Shown here one piece after another: positions 1 to 6,825 of a stretch of 43,186 nucleotides of DNA. The DNA is from a virus: the IMG/VR virus record IMGVR_UViG_3300032020_000385, positions 1-43,186 of that record; one strand, given 5' to 3'. A program made the translations under genes and the position numbers. Within the stretch, counting starts at the first letter, position 1, and each line of letters begins with the position of its first letter. The notes beneath the pieces are model-generated. The model had not been told where the DNA came from. It searched no databases and saw only the letters and a program-made list of their open reading frames with translations.

Positions 1-342
1 GGATGCAATTATACAACTTATGCTCGAATCATTGGGCAAGGCCTGGCTTGGCAGGGCGAGGCGAGGCGTGGCGGGGCACGGCGTGGCATGGTCGGGCATG
101 GCGAGGCAAGGCAAGGCAGGGATGCAATTATAGAACTTATGCTCGAATCATTGGGCAAGGTCAGGCGGGGCGGGGCTTGGCGGGGCTGGGCGAGGCATGG
201 CTGGGCCGGGCAAGGCACGTCGTGGCATGGTCGGGCATGGCGAGGCAAGGCAGGGATGCAATTATAGAACTTATGCTCGAATCATTGGGCAAGGCGGGGC
301 GAGGCGCGGCAAGGCGTGGCGTGGTCGGGCGAGGCAAGGCAG
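1..342. repeat. GGCNN pentamer array with 34-bp cores (left part)
   Basis: The segment consists of GGCNN pentamers, with the last two bases variable, interrupted by near-identical 34-bp cores at 1-34, 120-153 and 254-287. Cores begin GGATGCAATTATA and end GAATCATTG. Between them lie 17 pentamers (35-119), 20 pentamers (154-253) and 11 pentamers (288-342), all in exact 5-nt register. A few units deviate (GGTCG three times, GGTCA, GTCGT). Each block closes with GGCAA GGCAG before the next core. The array stops 28 bases before the radical SAM start codon. It is open in several frames only because GGCNN rarely makes a stop. GG doublets every five bases could in principle form two-tetrad G-quadruplexes, which is inference. 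Function is unknown. Confidence 0.9.
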
Positions 343-370
343 GGATTTTTGGGTATAAAGGAGATCGAGA

Positions 371-1129
371 ATGCAGGGACCAATTTATAGACCAAAAGGA
401 AGAGCCGCTGAATATTCGCTGCTGGCCCTCAATCATTATCACGGGTGCGGCCACGAATGTGTTTACTGTTATCTGCGCACCAAATACGGCCTGACTAACG
501 AGCCCAAAGCAGTGCCGAACATTCTCGAACGGCTTGCCAAACAGGCGCCGAAATTCGCGGGCACTATCGAGCGGGTCCTTCTCAGTTTCAATAGCGATCC
601 CTATCAACCCCTCAATCAAATCAAAGGCCTGACCCGCGAAGCGATTCAAATTTTAAGGCGGAGCGAGATACCATTCCAGGTGCTGACCAAAAGTTGGGCT
701 GCTACTTGGAACTTCGATCTGTACGGCATCAAGGATGCTTTCGCAGTGACCCTTACCTTTCTCGATGAACGATGGAAGAAATGGGAGCCAAAGGCAAGCG
801 AGCCGGTCTTACGAATGGCGGCCCTTCAGGAAGCACACGAGAGAGGCATAGAGACCTGGGTCAGCCTCGAGCCGGTGCTGGATGCCGAGCAGTCGCTTGA
901 GATTATACGTCAGACTTGCGGCTTTGTCGATCTCTACAAGATCGGCAAGCTCAACTATCAAGAGCCGCCTCAGCCAATTGATTGGAGAAAATTTGGAACG
1001 GCGGCAATTCTACTTTGTGAAACGCTCGCCAAACGGTACTACGTCAAGTTCGATCTCGCCCATCATCTGAAAGGCATCGAATTCCATAATACCGACAACC
1101 GGAGGGCCGGCTGGAAAAGTGCAAAATGA
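371..1129 (+). CDS. Radical SAM protein (SplB-like group)
   Basis: The 252-residue product has C26-x3-C30-x2-C33 in the context HGCGHECVYCY. This is the ligand set for the 4Fe-4S cluster that cleaves S-adenosylmethionine, and the flanking residues recall spore-photoproduct-lyase-like radical SAM proteins. Downstream segments (LLSFNSDPYQP, VLTKSW, SLEPVLDAE) fit the later strands of a partial TIM barrel. The length is that of a minimal radical SAM domain with no auxiliary cluster. The start has a strong AAAGGAG site at 358-364. It is the first gene after the pentamer array and overlaps the next gene by ATGA. The substrate is unknown; DNA photoproduct repair or nucleotide modification are guesses from the family only. 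Confidence 0.85.
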   Translation: MQGPIYRPKGRAAEYSLLALNHYHGCGHECVYCYLRTKYGLTNEPKAVPNILERLAKQAPKFAGTIERVLLSFNSDPYQPLNQIKGLTREAIQILRRSEIPFQVLTKSWAATWNFDLYGIKDAFAVTLTFLDERWKKWEPKASEPVLRMAALQEAHERGIETWVSLEPVLDAEQSLEIIRQTCGFVDLYKIGKLNYQEPPQPIDWRKFGTAAILLCETLAKRYYVKFDLAHHLKGIEFHNTDNRRAGWKSAK

Positions 1130-1422
1130 GTGAATGTTCGGATACATTAGAAACGGTCGAAGCCAAACGCGAATTCGTAATGCGCCAAACCGAGCAGGCT
1201 AAGTCAACCGGGTGGGTGAATATACGGCATTGTGGAATGATACCTGTTTGGATCGCTTTTCGTTGTCTTTATTGTGGTGAGTATTTCAATCAAAGTACGG
1301 CGGAACAACACTTCGGGATAACAGTCGAGGACTTTTTTAAGAGAATAAAAGGGACACACCAGGAGAACCCTCTATGCCGAATATCCAAGAAATCGTCACC
1401 GAAGAAAAAACATACACGATAG
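1126..1422 (+). CDS. Small protein with CxxC zinc-finger-like motif
   Basis: The 98-residue protein starts in an ATGA overlap with the radical SAM gene, suggesting translational coupling. It contains FRCLYCGEYF (a CxxC knuckle near residues 47-50) preceded by a possible H36-C37 pair, so it may bind one zinc. The tail is very basic (SSPKKKHTR) and overlaps the next gene by 49 bases out of frame. No family is recognised. A nucleic-acid-binding role is plausible from charge and knuckle but not shown. Confidence 0.55.
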   Translation: MSECSDTLETVEAKREFVMRQTEQAKSTGWVNIRHCGMIPVWIAFRCLYCGEYFNQSTAEQHFGITVEDFFKRIKGTHQENPLCRISKKSSPKKKHTR

Positions 1423-1601
1423 TTCTGGCGAACGTCACCGGCGACTGCAGAAGGAAGCATCTGTTAGAGGCGGGATTCGAGCGCGATCTTCTCGGCAAAT
1501 TTATCAAGAAGAGTGCATCTCGGCGGGAAGTCCTCGAATATCACGAGCTCGTACAAAGTACCTGGCGGAAAGTCGGGATGAGGTTCATAACAAATGGCTA
1601 A
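1374..1601 (+). CDS. Hypothetical early protein, 75 aa
   Basis: The start at 1374 is preceded by AGGAG with good spacing, which supports the start even though it lies within the end of the preceding gene in another frame. The protein is charged, with no signal peptide or membrane segment, and a single cysteine in VTGDCRRKHLLEAGF. It overlaps the next gene by 8 bases. No homologous family is recognised. Overlap, ribosome site and coding continuity make it likely real. Confidence 0.55.
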   Translation: MPNIQEIVTEEKTYTIVLANVTGDCRRKHLLEAGFERDLLGKFIKKSASRREVLEYHELVQSTWRKVGMRFITNG

Positions 1602-1833
1602 AATGTCAGACCCCAAGTGGGACATAGTTATGCCCATCGAATTGACAGGCATACAATGGCTGCTCATTTACGGAAAATTGGCTGACCTTCATAATGACCC
1701 TATGCTCGAAGAAATAATGCAGATGATCGAGACATGTCTGCATACCGAAGGTCTGCTGACTGCGAAGGAAATCGAGACAATAAAGCAGAAGGAGCTGCAG
1801 AATGGGCCGCGCGACGGGCTTCGGTTCGGATGA
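1594..1833 (+). CDS. Hypothetical early protein, 79 aa
   Basis: This is the last gene of a four-gene overlapping run from 371. The product begins MAKMSDPKWDIVMPIEL and is otherwise helical and acidic (MLEEIMQMIETCLHTEG, LTAKEIETIKQKELQ). It has no recognisable domain, membrane segment or zinc motif. Its TGA stop ends at the first base of an ATTTGCG/CGCAAAT hairpin, so transcription or translation may be regulated just after it. A second start, three codons in, is possible. Confidence 0.5.
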   Translation: MAKMSDPKWDIVMPIELTGIQWLLIYGKLADLHNDPMLEEIMQMIETCLHTEGLLTAKEIETIKQKELQNGPRDGLRFG

Positions 1834-1851
1834 TTTGCGAGGAGCGCAAAT
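1833..1851 (+). promoter_or_regulatory. ATTTGCG hairpin enclosing AGGAG
   Basis: ATTTGCG (1833-1839) pairs with CGCAAAT (1845-1851) around a five-base loop AGGAG. The loop is a Shine-Dalgarno sequence and the 3' arm runs into an ATG at 1850 that opens a six-codon reading frame ending at 1870. The structure could hide a ribosome site, or be one member of a small repeat family also seen at 1913, 2419 and 26786. Its role is inferred. Confidence 0.5.
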
Positions 1852-1912
1852 GAGACGCGGCCCATTTTGAATTGGCAATTGGCAATGCTCGATGGAACGA
1901 TCGCGCTCTTCG

Positions 1913-1933
1913 ATTTGCGCAAGTGCCGCAAAT
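1913..1933 (+). promoter_or_regulatory. ATTTGCG hairpin, second copy
   Basis: ATTTGCG (1913-1919) and CGCAAAT (1927-1933) are perfect arms with a seven-base loop. As in the copy at 1833, an ATG overlaps the end of the 3' arm (1932) and opens a very short frame of nine codons. The rest of 1852-2016 shows no convincing gene. Confidence 0.45.
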
Positions 1934-2016
1934 GACAGGGTGGAAGAGCGAAAATTTTTGAAAGGAAACCAAAATCCAGAAGCATAACGGATTCTCCAGA
2001 GTCACTACGTAGCCAG

Positions 2017-2041
2017 GCCGCCAGCCCTGGGCGGCTTTTTA
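2017..2041 (+). terminator. Rho-independent terminator
   Basis: GCCGCC (2017-2022) and GGCGGC (2030-2035) form a perfect six-base GC stem with a seven-base loop, followed directly by five T residues. It closes the early unit beginning at 371 and lies just upstream of the MazG-like gene. Confidence 0.75.
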
Positions 2042-2064
2042 TCAGCTGGATGAAAGGGAAAATA

Positions 2065-2361
2065 ATGCCAGACCCGACTTTGCGTGAACATAAGCCATTG
2101 AATTGTATCCGAATAGAGCGCATAAAACAGGACATCAAATGGGGAGAACAAAATCATCATGACCTAAAGTGGTTGTCGATATTAATGGAAGAAGTCGGAG
2201 AGGCGGCGGAAATGATAAATGAAGATAATCCAGCCAAAGAGCGACTTTATGAGACAGTTGCGCTTATGGATAATCTTGAATACGAGCTTGTGCAGATAGC
2301 TGCGGTTTGTGTGGCGTGGATAGAATGTATGCGACGGCGAGAGCCTCAGAATGATACCTAA
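2065..2361 (+). CDS. MazG-like nucleotide pyrophosphohydrolase
   Basis: The segments IKWGEQNHHDLKWLSILMEE, EEVGEAAEM and LEYELVQIAAVCVAWIE match the small phage-type members of the all-alpha NTP pyrophosphohydrolase superfamily. These hydrolyse (d)NTPs or (p)ppGpp-like nucleotides, with acidic residues (EEVGE) binding magnesium. About 98 residues is normal for a single-domain member. ATG 2065 is chosen over the in-frame ATG 2050 because AAAGGG lies at 2053-2058, correctly placed only for 2065. The preceding terminator indicates a new transcription unit. The metal-binding core is intact, but substrate is not predictable. Confidence 0.75.
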   Translation: MPDPTLREHKPLNCIRIERIKQDIKWGEQNHHDLKWLSILMEEVGEAAEMINEDNPAKERLYETVALMDNLEYELVQIAAVCVAWIECMRRREPQNDT

Positions 2362-2418
2362 TATCATCACCCTCGACGACTGCCTGTCGGCGGCCCTGGG
2401 CGGTCCTTTGAGGATATC

Positions 2419-2440
2419 ACATTTGCGCGAAGCGCAAATG
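2419..2440 (+). promoter_or_regulatory. ATTTGCGC hairpin, third copy
   Basis: ATTTGCGC and GCGCAAAT are separated by only GAA, giving a tight eight-base-pair hairpin just before the Cys-cluster gene. It repeats the motif at 1833 and 1913. An ATG overlaps the end of the 3' arm (about 2438) and is in frame with the downstream gene, so it may be an alternative, structure-gated start. Confidence 0.5.
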
Positions 2441-2449
2441 AAAGGAACC

Positions 2450-2761
2450 ATGGCGCAAAATGCCAATCAGAAATGCCGCCGATGCGGTCTGTGCTGTCTG
2501 GAAACGGGCAGGACCTTCTGGAAGATCGCCCGGTCAGATCTTTCAGTGCTGCGCCATTGGCCGCCCGCATTGCTTGCCCGGGCTCGGGATGGCGATTATG
2601 AGGGTGGCAATCTGCCCTGTGAGATGCTGGACAATGTCAAGCAACGGTATGTCTGCCTATTGGAAAGCAGATATGGGCGACGCGCCAAGCCTCTGATCTG
2701 CCGGCAATATCCTTTCGATGGTAAAAAATGTTTCCGCCAGCTAATTACGTCCGGATCCTGA
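2450..2761 (+). CDS. YkgJ-like cysteine-cluster protein
   Basis: CRRCGLCC near the N-terminus, followed by PCEML, YVCLL, and CRQYPF, is the conserved cysteine pattern of the YkgJ/Fe-S-oxidoreductase-like family, small proteins thought to bind zinc or an Fe-S centre. The reading frame is open back to ATG 2351 (overlapping the MazG gene). ATG 2450 is preferred because the hairpin family at 2419 is otherwise intergenic and AAAGGA lies just upstream; 2438 and 2351 remain possible. The protein is shorter than chromosomal YkgJ proteins but retains the expected cysteines. Molecular function in the phage is unknown. Confidence 0.6.
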   Translation: MAQNANQKCRRCGLCCLETGRTFWKIARSDLSVLRHWPPALLARARDGDYEGGNLPCEMLDNVKQRYVCLLESRYGRRAKPLICRQYPFDGKKCFRQLITSGS

Positions 2762-2862
2762 CCGATGGTAAGGACCGCTATTGGTTCATAACTTGGAATG
2801 CCCAAAGATATGTTGGCGGCTATTGGATAACTATGTGGATAACTATGTGGATAACCTGTTAG
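2728..2862 (+). CDS. Small ORF, 44 aa, overlapping the DnaA-box repeats
   Basis: This frame overlaps the end of the Cys-cluster gene and has natural-looking composition: it begins MFPPANYVRILTDGKDR, continues with YWFITWNAQRYVGGYW and ends with WITM repeats. The 12-bp tandem repeat at 2825-2855 is read in frame as repeated W-I-T-M. A clear Shine-Dalgarno is lacking. It may be a real small protein, or a C-terminal extension of the upstream gene reached by a frameshift. No family is recognised with certainty. Confidence 0.4.
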   Translation: MFPPANYVRILTDGKDRYWFITWNAQRYVGGYWITMWITMWITC

Positions 2863-2983
2863 GAGTGCTTCAAAATCTTGTTTGCGGACTAGGGGTCCCG
2901 GGACGCACTAGCGCGTCCAATGAGACCAAAGGTAGGGGTCCCGGGACGCACCATATAGTACATTACTAGACATTTACTAGACA
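2823..2983. other. Candidate replication origin: DnaA boxes and iterons
   Basis: Two perfect DnaA boxes in the TGTGGATAA orientation lie at 2834-2842 and 2846-2854, exactly 12 bp apart, with a third partial copy at 2823-2831. Downstream is a 19-bp direct repeat at 2890-2908 and 2933-2951 that contains the palindrome GTCCCGGGAC, then an 11-bp-spaced direct repeat TTACTAGACA at 2963-2972 and 2974-2983. The winged-helix gene begins at 3004. This is the arrangement expected of an origin or of an autoregulated initiator promoter. The DnaA boxes partly coincide with a small reading frame, so coincidence cannot be excluded. Confidence 0.5.
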
Positions 2984-3003
2984 ACAGTAGAACAAGGATG
3001 AGC

Positions 3004-3393
3004 ATGGAGCGCTACATCAAGCTTTATGAATGGATTGTGCAAAACCCAGAATTATCACTTCGAGAAGCGGTCTTGATTGGCTATGTTTCAACTTATCCAA
3101 ACGGCTGCTATGAAAGTCTGAGCAGTATCGCCAGACATCTGGGTATGCAGAGGAAAATGGTTCAGCGGATGCTCTACGGCGATAGACGGGGAGAACGCTT
3201 TAAGGAAGGACTTATCAAGAGAGGATGGTTAAGTTACCTACCTACCAGTAAACATAATCGGATCTTGTATGCGACTCTCAAGTATCCGTCAGCAGGACCA
3301 CTATTCGAGCAGGAAAAAAACAGACAAATTCAAATGCAAAAGGAAGTTCGCAGATTACAGAGCGGCCTGGCCGCGAAATGGGGTGCACAATGA
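3004..3393 (+). CDS. Winged-helix (HTH_36-like) protein, possible replication initiator
   Basis: LSLREAVLIGYVSTYP, followed by CYESLSSIARHLGM and KMVQRMLYG, then GLIKRGWLSYL, is the typical sequence of the HTH_36-type winged helix found in phage and plasmid replication and regulatory proteins: helix, recognition helix, then a wing. ATG 3004 is chosen over 2998 because AAGGATG sits immediately upstream of it. The C-terminus is basic and probably coiled (EQEKNRQIQMQKEVRRLQ). Its position directly after direct repeats and DnaA boxes suggests it binds them as initiator or repressor. It could equally be a transcription regulator. Confidence 0.65.
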   Translation: MERYIKLYEWIVQNPELSLREAVLIGYVSTYPNGCYESLSSIARHLGMQRKMVQRMLYGDRRGERFKEGLIKRGWLSYLPTSKHNRILYATLKYPSAGPLFEQEKNRQIQMQKEVRRLQSGLAAKWGAQ

Positions 3394-3617
3394 ATGAGAG
3401 ACACTTTCGTCTAATGTGGGCGGTCTTTCTGGGCTTCTGTGTGATCATCTGGGTTTTTGCCATTATCGGCCTTGGCCACATGATCGGCGGATGTCAGATT
3501 GAAAAGGTCGAGCCGGCGCCAATTATCAAGCCAACGTGCCCCCCGACAACGGGCAAGGAATTTCAGGAGCTCAAGAAGTGGCGGTCCGTGACAGGGGAGC
3601 GGATTGAATCGCAATGA
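3390..3617 (+). CDS. Small single-pass membrane protein
   Basis: The start overlaps the previous stop as ATGA (3390-3393), and the end overlaps the next start the same way, so the gene sits in a coupled chain. Residues about 7-30 (MWAVFLGFCVIIWVFAII) form one strong membrane segment. A Pro- and Thr-rich linker and a short charged tail follow. No lipobox or holin signature is evident and the function is unknown. Confidence 0.55.
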   Translation: MNERHFRLMWAVFLGFCVIIWVFAIIGLGHMIGGCQIEKVEPAPIIKPTCPPTTGKEFQELKKWRSVTGERIESQ

Positions 3618-4402
3618 ACGATATAACTTTCGGAAGCCTGTTCTCCGGAGCCGGCGCTTTCGATCTCGGGCTGGAGCAAGCCGGGATGAAATGCGTCTTT
3701 ATGGTGGAAAATGAAAAGTACTGTCTCACAATCCTCGACAGACACTGGCCTGATGTACCCAAAAATCAAATCAGACCCTGCATGGGTCTTGTGGGCGGAG
3801 ACCCTTGCCCCATACGAAGCACTGCTTCGGCAATGCAGGGAACGATCAAGCCGGACATGTCGGGATACTTTCTCGCAATGGCAGAGAGATGCAAACCCCG
3901 GTGGATTCTCCGCGAAAATGTTCCTGCACCTGATGTCCTTGACTTTGGACTCGCGCTGGAAATGCTCGGCTACTATATCGTTGTTGTCGAGATCAACAGT
4001 GCCGCATTTACGGGTCAAAGCAGGCGCCGTGAGTTCGTGGCAGGATTCGATCTCAAAGAAAGGCTTGATCGGTTCGTCCGAGCATGCCATGACGCGGAAA
4101 ATGATTCAGGGAATTGCTCGTCGGAGCATAAAACGCAAGGCCGGCGGCTGGGGTCACCATTGTACTGTATTACTTCGAGACCGTTCAGGCTGGATTGCCG
4201 TGAAAATTATGTTTTCGAGGGGCCGGAGCGGGGATTACGTCTGCTCTCATATGCTGAGCGGGAGTCTCTTCAAGGACTGCCTTCTGGATGGACTGACGGG
4301 ATACCTCAATCGGCTCGCGAACGAATGGTCGGAAACGCCGTGACGGTCCCGGTCGCAAAATGGCTGGGCGAAAGGATCAAAGAGGCTTTGAAAGGAGCAT
4401 AG
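3614..4402 (+). CDS. DNA cytosine C5 methyltransferase
   Basis: The 262-residue protein shows the C5-MTase motifs in order: I (FGSLFSGAGAFDLGLEQAG), IV (GGDPCP with the catalytic Cys), VI (RENVP), VIII (QSRRREF), IX-like (ERESLQGLPSGW) and X (GNAVTVPV). The enzyme would transfer methyl from SAM to C5 of cytosine. The usual PCQ of motif IV is PCP here. The target-recognition region between motifs VIII and IX is only about 60 residues, making this a compact enzyme. No cognate restriction enzyme is adjacent, so an orphan phage methylase that protects against host restriction is the simplest reading. Confidence 0.92.
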   Translation: MNDITFGSLFSGAGAFDLGLEQAGMKCVFMVENEKYCLTILDRHWPDVPKNQIRPCMGLVGGDPCPIRSTASAMQGTIKPDMSGYFLAMAERCKPRWILRENVPAPDVLDFGLALEMLGYYIVVVEINSAAFTGQSRRREFVAGFDLKERLDRFVRACHDAENDSGNCSSEHKTQGRRLGSPLYCITSRPFRLDCRENYVFEGPERGLRLLSYAERESLQGLPSGWTDGIPQSARERMVGNAVTVPVAKWLGERIKEALKGA

Positions 4403-4404
4403 AA

Positions 4405-4794
4405 ATGGCTGAAAAACAGACTATTATTCGCCTGAAAATTCCGAGCGTCAAAGACCAGCGAAGATTGGCCGGCATCCTATGGAAGGCTGGTTACAAAATT
4501 CGGTGCGAGCCATCCAAGGCCCCAAAGTATGAAGGGGAAATGCGCCTATGCATCCTGCTTGCGCCGGAACAAATGAAGGAGCAGCTCTTTGCTGCAAGCG
4601 GCGCAATTATACGTTTGAGAATTCCCAACGAAAGCGATCAACGAGCATTGGCGGAGCTGCTTTTCGATAATTGCTACACGCTTTGGTGGGAAGATCTTAA
4701 GAATTCGCCCAATCTCGAATTGCGATTCTGCATCGGTCTAACCGTCGACCAAGCTCAGGAACAAACCTATGAAACCTTTGCCAGAAAAGATTAA
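4405..4794 (+). CDS. Hypothetical protein with two tandem ~60-aa repeats
   Basis: ATG 4405 has AAAGGAG at 4391-4397. The 129-residue protein is an internal duplication: IIRLKIPSVKDQRRLAGIL followed by GYKIRCE in the first half corresponds to IIRLRIPNESDQRALAELL followed by CYTLWWED in the second. Each half ends with a similar LCILLAPEQ or FCIGLTVDQ strand. The pattern beta-helix-beta-beta suggests two small alpha/beta domains. The gene sits between two methyltransferase genes and overlaps the second by 26 bases. Function is unknown; an accessory role in modification is only a guess from position. Confidence 0.6.
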   Translation: MAEKQTIIRLKIPSVKDQRRLAGILWKAGYKIRCEPSKAPKYEGEMRLCILLAPEQMKEQLFAASGAIIRLRIPNESDQRALAELLFDNCYTLWWEDLKNSPNLELRFCIGLTVDQAQEQTYETFARKD

Positions 4795-6277
4795 CCAAAT
4801 TATCTGTGGCGATTGGATTGAAGTCCTCAAAGGACTGCCAGCGACTTTTGTTCATTGTGTTGTAACGAGCCCACCATATTGGGGACAGCGGCTCTATGGC
4901 TGGGGCGGCGATGGTTCGTGCCAGAGAAATAAGGTCTCCCACAACTGGAGCGATAAATCCGGTGCGATTATGATTTGTACAAGATGCGATATGAAGGCCC
5001 CAACGCTCGGCCTGGAACCCACGCCCGAAGAGCACATTAAAAACCTTGTTACTGGTTTCCGCGAAGTCCGGAGAGTGATGCGGGACGATGCCGTCATGTT
5101 TCTGAATTACGGAGATAAATTTGGTGATGGCGGACGGAAAACATACCACGCCGACAAATTGCAATTTGGCCACCAAACGCAAGTACCGGAAAGTCGGCCG
5201 GGTATTGGCGACCATGGGCTTCTCGGTCTTCCCTGGCGGCTGGCACTGGCCCTTCAGATGGATGGCTGGTATCTCCGCAGTGATATTATCTGGGCGAAGG
5301 CCCTGAGCTTCTGCCCGACTTACTCCGGCTCGACAATGCCGGAATCGGTCAACGGCTGGCGGTGGGAAAGACATAAAGTGAAAGTCAAAGGTGGGGATAG
5401 AGGTGCGGAAACACAGAGGACTGGTTCAACACCGGGGCGGCCTCAGCAAGATCACGATGGCAAAGATTTCAAGTCCTCCTCTCAATGGCAGGACTGTCCC
5501 GGCTGTCCCAAGTGCGAACCGAATGGCGGCCTTGTGCTTCGAAAAGGCTCGTGGAGGCCTACGCGGGCGCACGACTATCTTTTTATGCTAACAAAGACGG
5601 ACCAATACTACTGCGATATCGAGGCGATCAGAGAAGAATGTGCCGAGGCAACAATTCAACGCGATAAATATACCCGCATTCTGGAAAATGATGGTCCACA
5701 GGCCGTTCGCCATGACCATGAAACGCCGAGTAATCCTTCCGGTCGCAATCTGCGCGATGTATGGTGCATAAATCCGCAAGCCTACAGCGGCGCCCACTAC
5801 GCAACATTCCCTGAGAAACTTGTAGAGCCGTGTATTAAGGTCGCAACGAGCGAAAGGGGCGTCTGCCCTAAATGTGGGGCGCCATGGGTAAGAATAATAA
5901 ATCGTGGCTATGAATTTCGGTCAAAAAATCCTGCTGGTATATGCAACGAGGGTACATATTTGGAAACATCAGTGGCACGTAAAATTGGAGGCATTCATGC
6001 TTGGCCTATCGCATCGTCAAAAAATACCACTCTCGGTTGGCGTCCCACCTGCAAATGTGGAATACAGGAGACCCTACCAGCCATTGTGCTCGATCCGTTC
6101 ATGGGAAGCGGAACGGTGGCTCTTGTAGCACCCAAACTCAAACGAAACTGGCTCGGCATTGAGATAAATCCAGACTATGTCAGGAATCATGCCGAGTATC
6201 GAGCCGCCGAGGGCGAAACCGGCTTGCCAACTGAAGAGCAAAGGCACGGACAGAAGGCATTATTTGCGGTGAGATAA
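4769..6277 (+). CDS. DNA N4-cytosine/N6-adenine methyltransferase
   Basis: The 502-residue protein has the catalytic motif TSPPYW at residues 33-38 near the N-terminus and the SAM-binding motif DPFMGSGT near residue 445, followed by GIEINPDY. This is the beta-class order IV then I. SPPYW is commoner in N4-cytosine enzymes but also occurs in N6-adenine ones. The centre contains an insertion with cysteine pairs (CPGCPKC, then CPKCGAPW and CKCG) that probably bind zinc and aid target recognition. The gene is complete, and starts inside the end of the preceding gene. Confidence 0.9.
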   Translation: MKPLPEKINQIICGDWIEVLKGLPATFVHCVVTSPPYWGQRLYGWGGDGSCQRNKVSHNWSDKSGAIMICTRCDMKAPTLGLEPTPEEHIKNLVTGFREVRRVMRDDAVMFLNYGDKFGDGGRKTYHADKLQFGHQTQVPESRPGIGDHGLLGLPWRLALALQMDGWYLRSDIIWAKALSFCPTYSGSTMPESVNGWRWERHKVKVKGGDRGAETQRTGSTPGRPQQDHDGKDFKSSSQWQDCPGCPKCEPNGGLVLRKGSWRPTRAHDYLFMLTKTDQYYCDIEAIREECAEATIQRDKYTRILENDGPQAVRHDHETPSNPSGRNLRDVWCINPQAYSGAHYATFPEKLVEPCIKVATSERGVCPKCGAPWVRIINRGYEFRSKNPAGICNEGTYLETSVARKIGGIHAWPIASSKNTTLGWRPTCKCGIQETLPAIVLDPFMGSGTVALVAPKLKRNWLGIEINPDYVRNHAEYRAAEGETGLPTEEQRHGQKALFAVR

Positions 6278-6825
6278 TGCGTGAATTTAGAAATATCAGC
6301 GGCCACTTTTCAATTGGCGGTCACGTCTATGCCTTTAAGTCCATGCTCGAATATCGCTGGGCATGCGCCCTCGAGCTGTGCCGCCGATACCCGCAATTGT
6401 CGATAGCCATCCTGGACCACAAGATCACGGGATGGGAATATGAGCCGGAAGCATTACCCTTTGATGACATCGATCGCTATGATGCCAAGGACCAGCCGCG
6501 GCGGCTGCGAGGCGTCCTGCAATACAGGCCGGACTTTAAAGTGACGAGGGCGGATGGCTCATTCATCTACCACGAGACTAAAGGTTATATGGCCGGTCCC
6601 GACCGGACCAAGCTGCGCCAGTTTCACAAGTATTATCCTGCCCGCCGGCTTGTTATCGTTATTGATGGAATGCCGAGGGGCAGGACCAGCAAAAGCGCCA
6701 TCGCTCGGCGGCGATACGACTTCCTGACCAAACTCAACTACGGAATCCTCGATGCCAGGCCGATCTTCAAATCGCTGGCTGGCTGGTTGGAACACGTAGG
6801 ACATCATGAATGCAATCGAATATAG
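6277..6825 (+). CDS. DUF1064-type PD-(D/E)xK nuclease
   Basis: The core YRPDFKV, followed by IYHETKGYM and LRQFHKYYP, provides the PD...ExK catalytic pattern of the restriction-endonuclease fold, as in the DUF1064 family of phage nucleases. The N-terminal KSMLEYRWACALELC helix matches the usual first helix that carries an acidic residue. These proteins are generally interpreted as junction- or branch-specific endonucleases, which is family knowledge and not shown here. The start directly abuts the methyltransferase stop (TAATG). Confidence 0.75.
   Translation: MREFRNISGHFSIGGHVYAFKSMLEYRWACALELCRRYPQLSIAILDHKITGWEYEPEALPFDDIDRYDAKDQPRRLRGVLQYRPDFKVTRADGSFIYHETKGYMAGPDRTKLRQFHKYYPARRLVIVIDGMPRGRTSKSAIARRRYDFLTKLNYGILDARPIFKSLAGWLEHVGHHECNRI

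Noticed and set aside
1-342. CRISPR array
   Set aside because: The 34-bp cores are regularly spaced, but the intervals are low-complexity pentamers of varying length, not unique spacers, and no cas genes are present.
1-342. Diversity-generating retroelement template or variable region
   Set aside because: Variation is in two of five bases with all four nucleotides, not adenine-specific, and no reverse transcriptase is encoded in the window.
3-649. Long open frames on both strands through the pentamer array and into the radical SAM gene
   Set aside because: GGCNN rarely creates stops in any frame, so the openness is a property of the repeat. There is no ribosome site, and the frames run into real genes in other phases.
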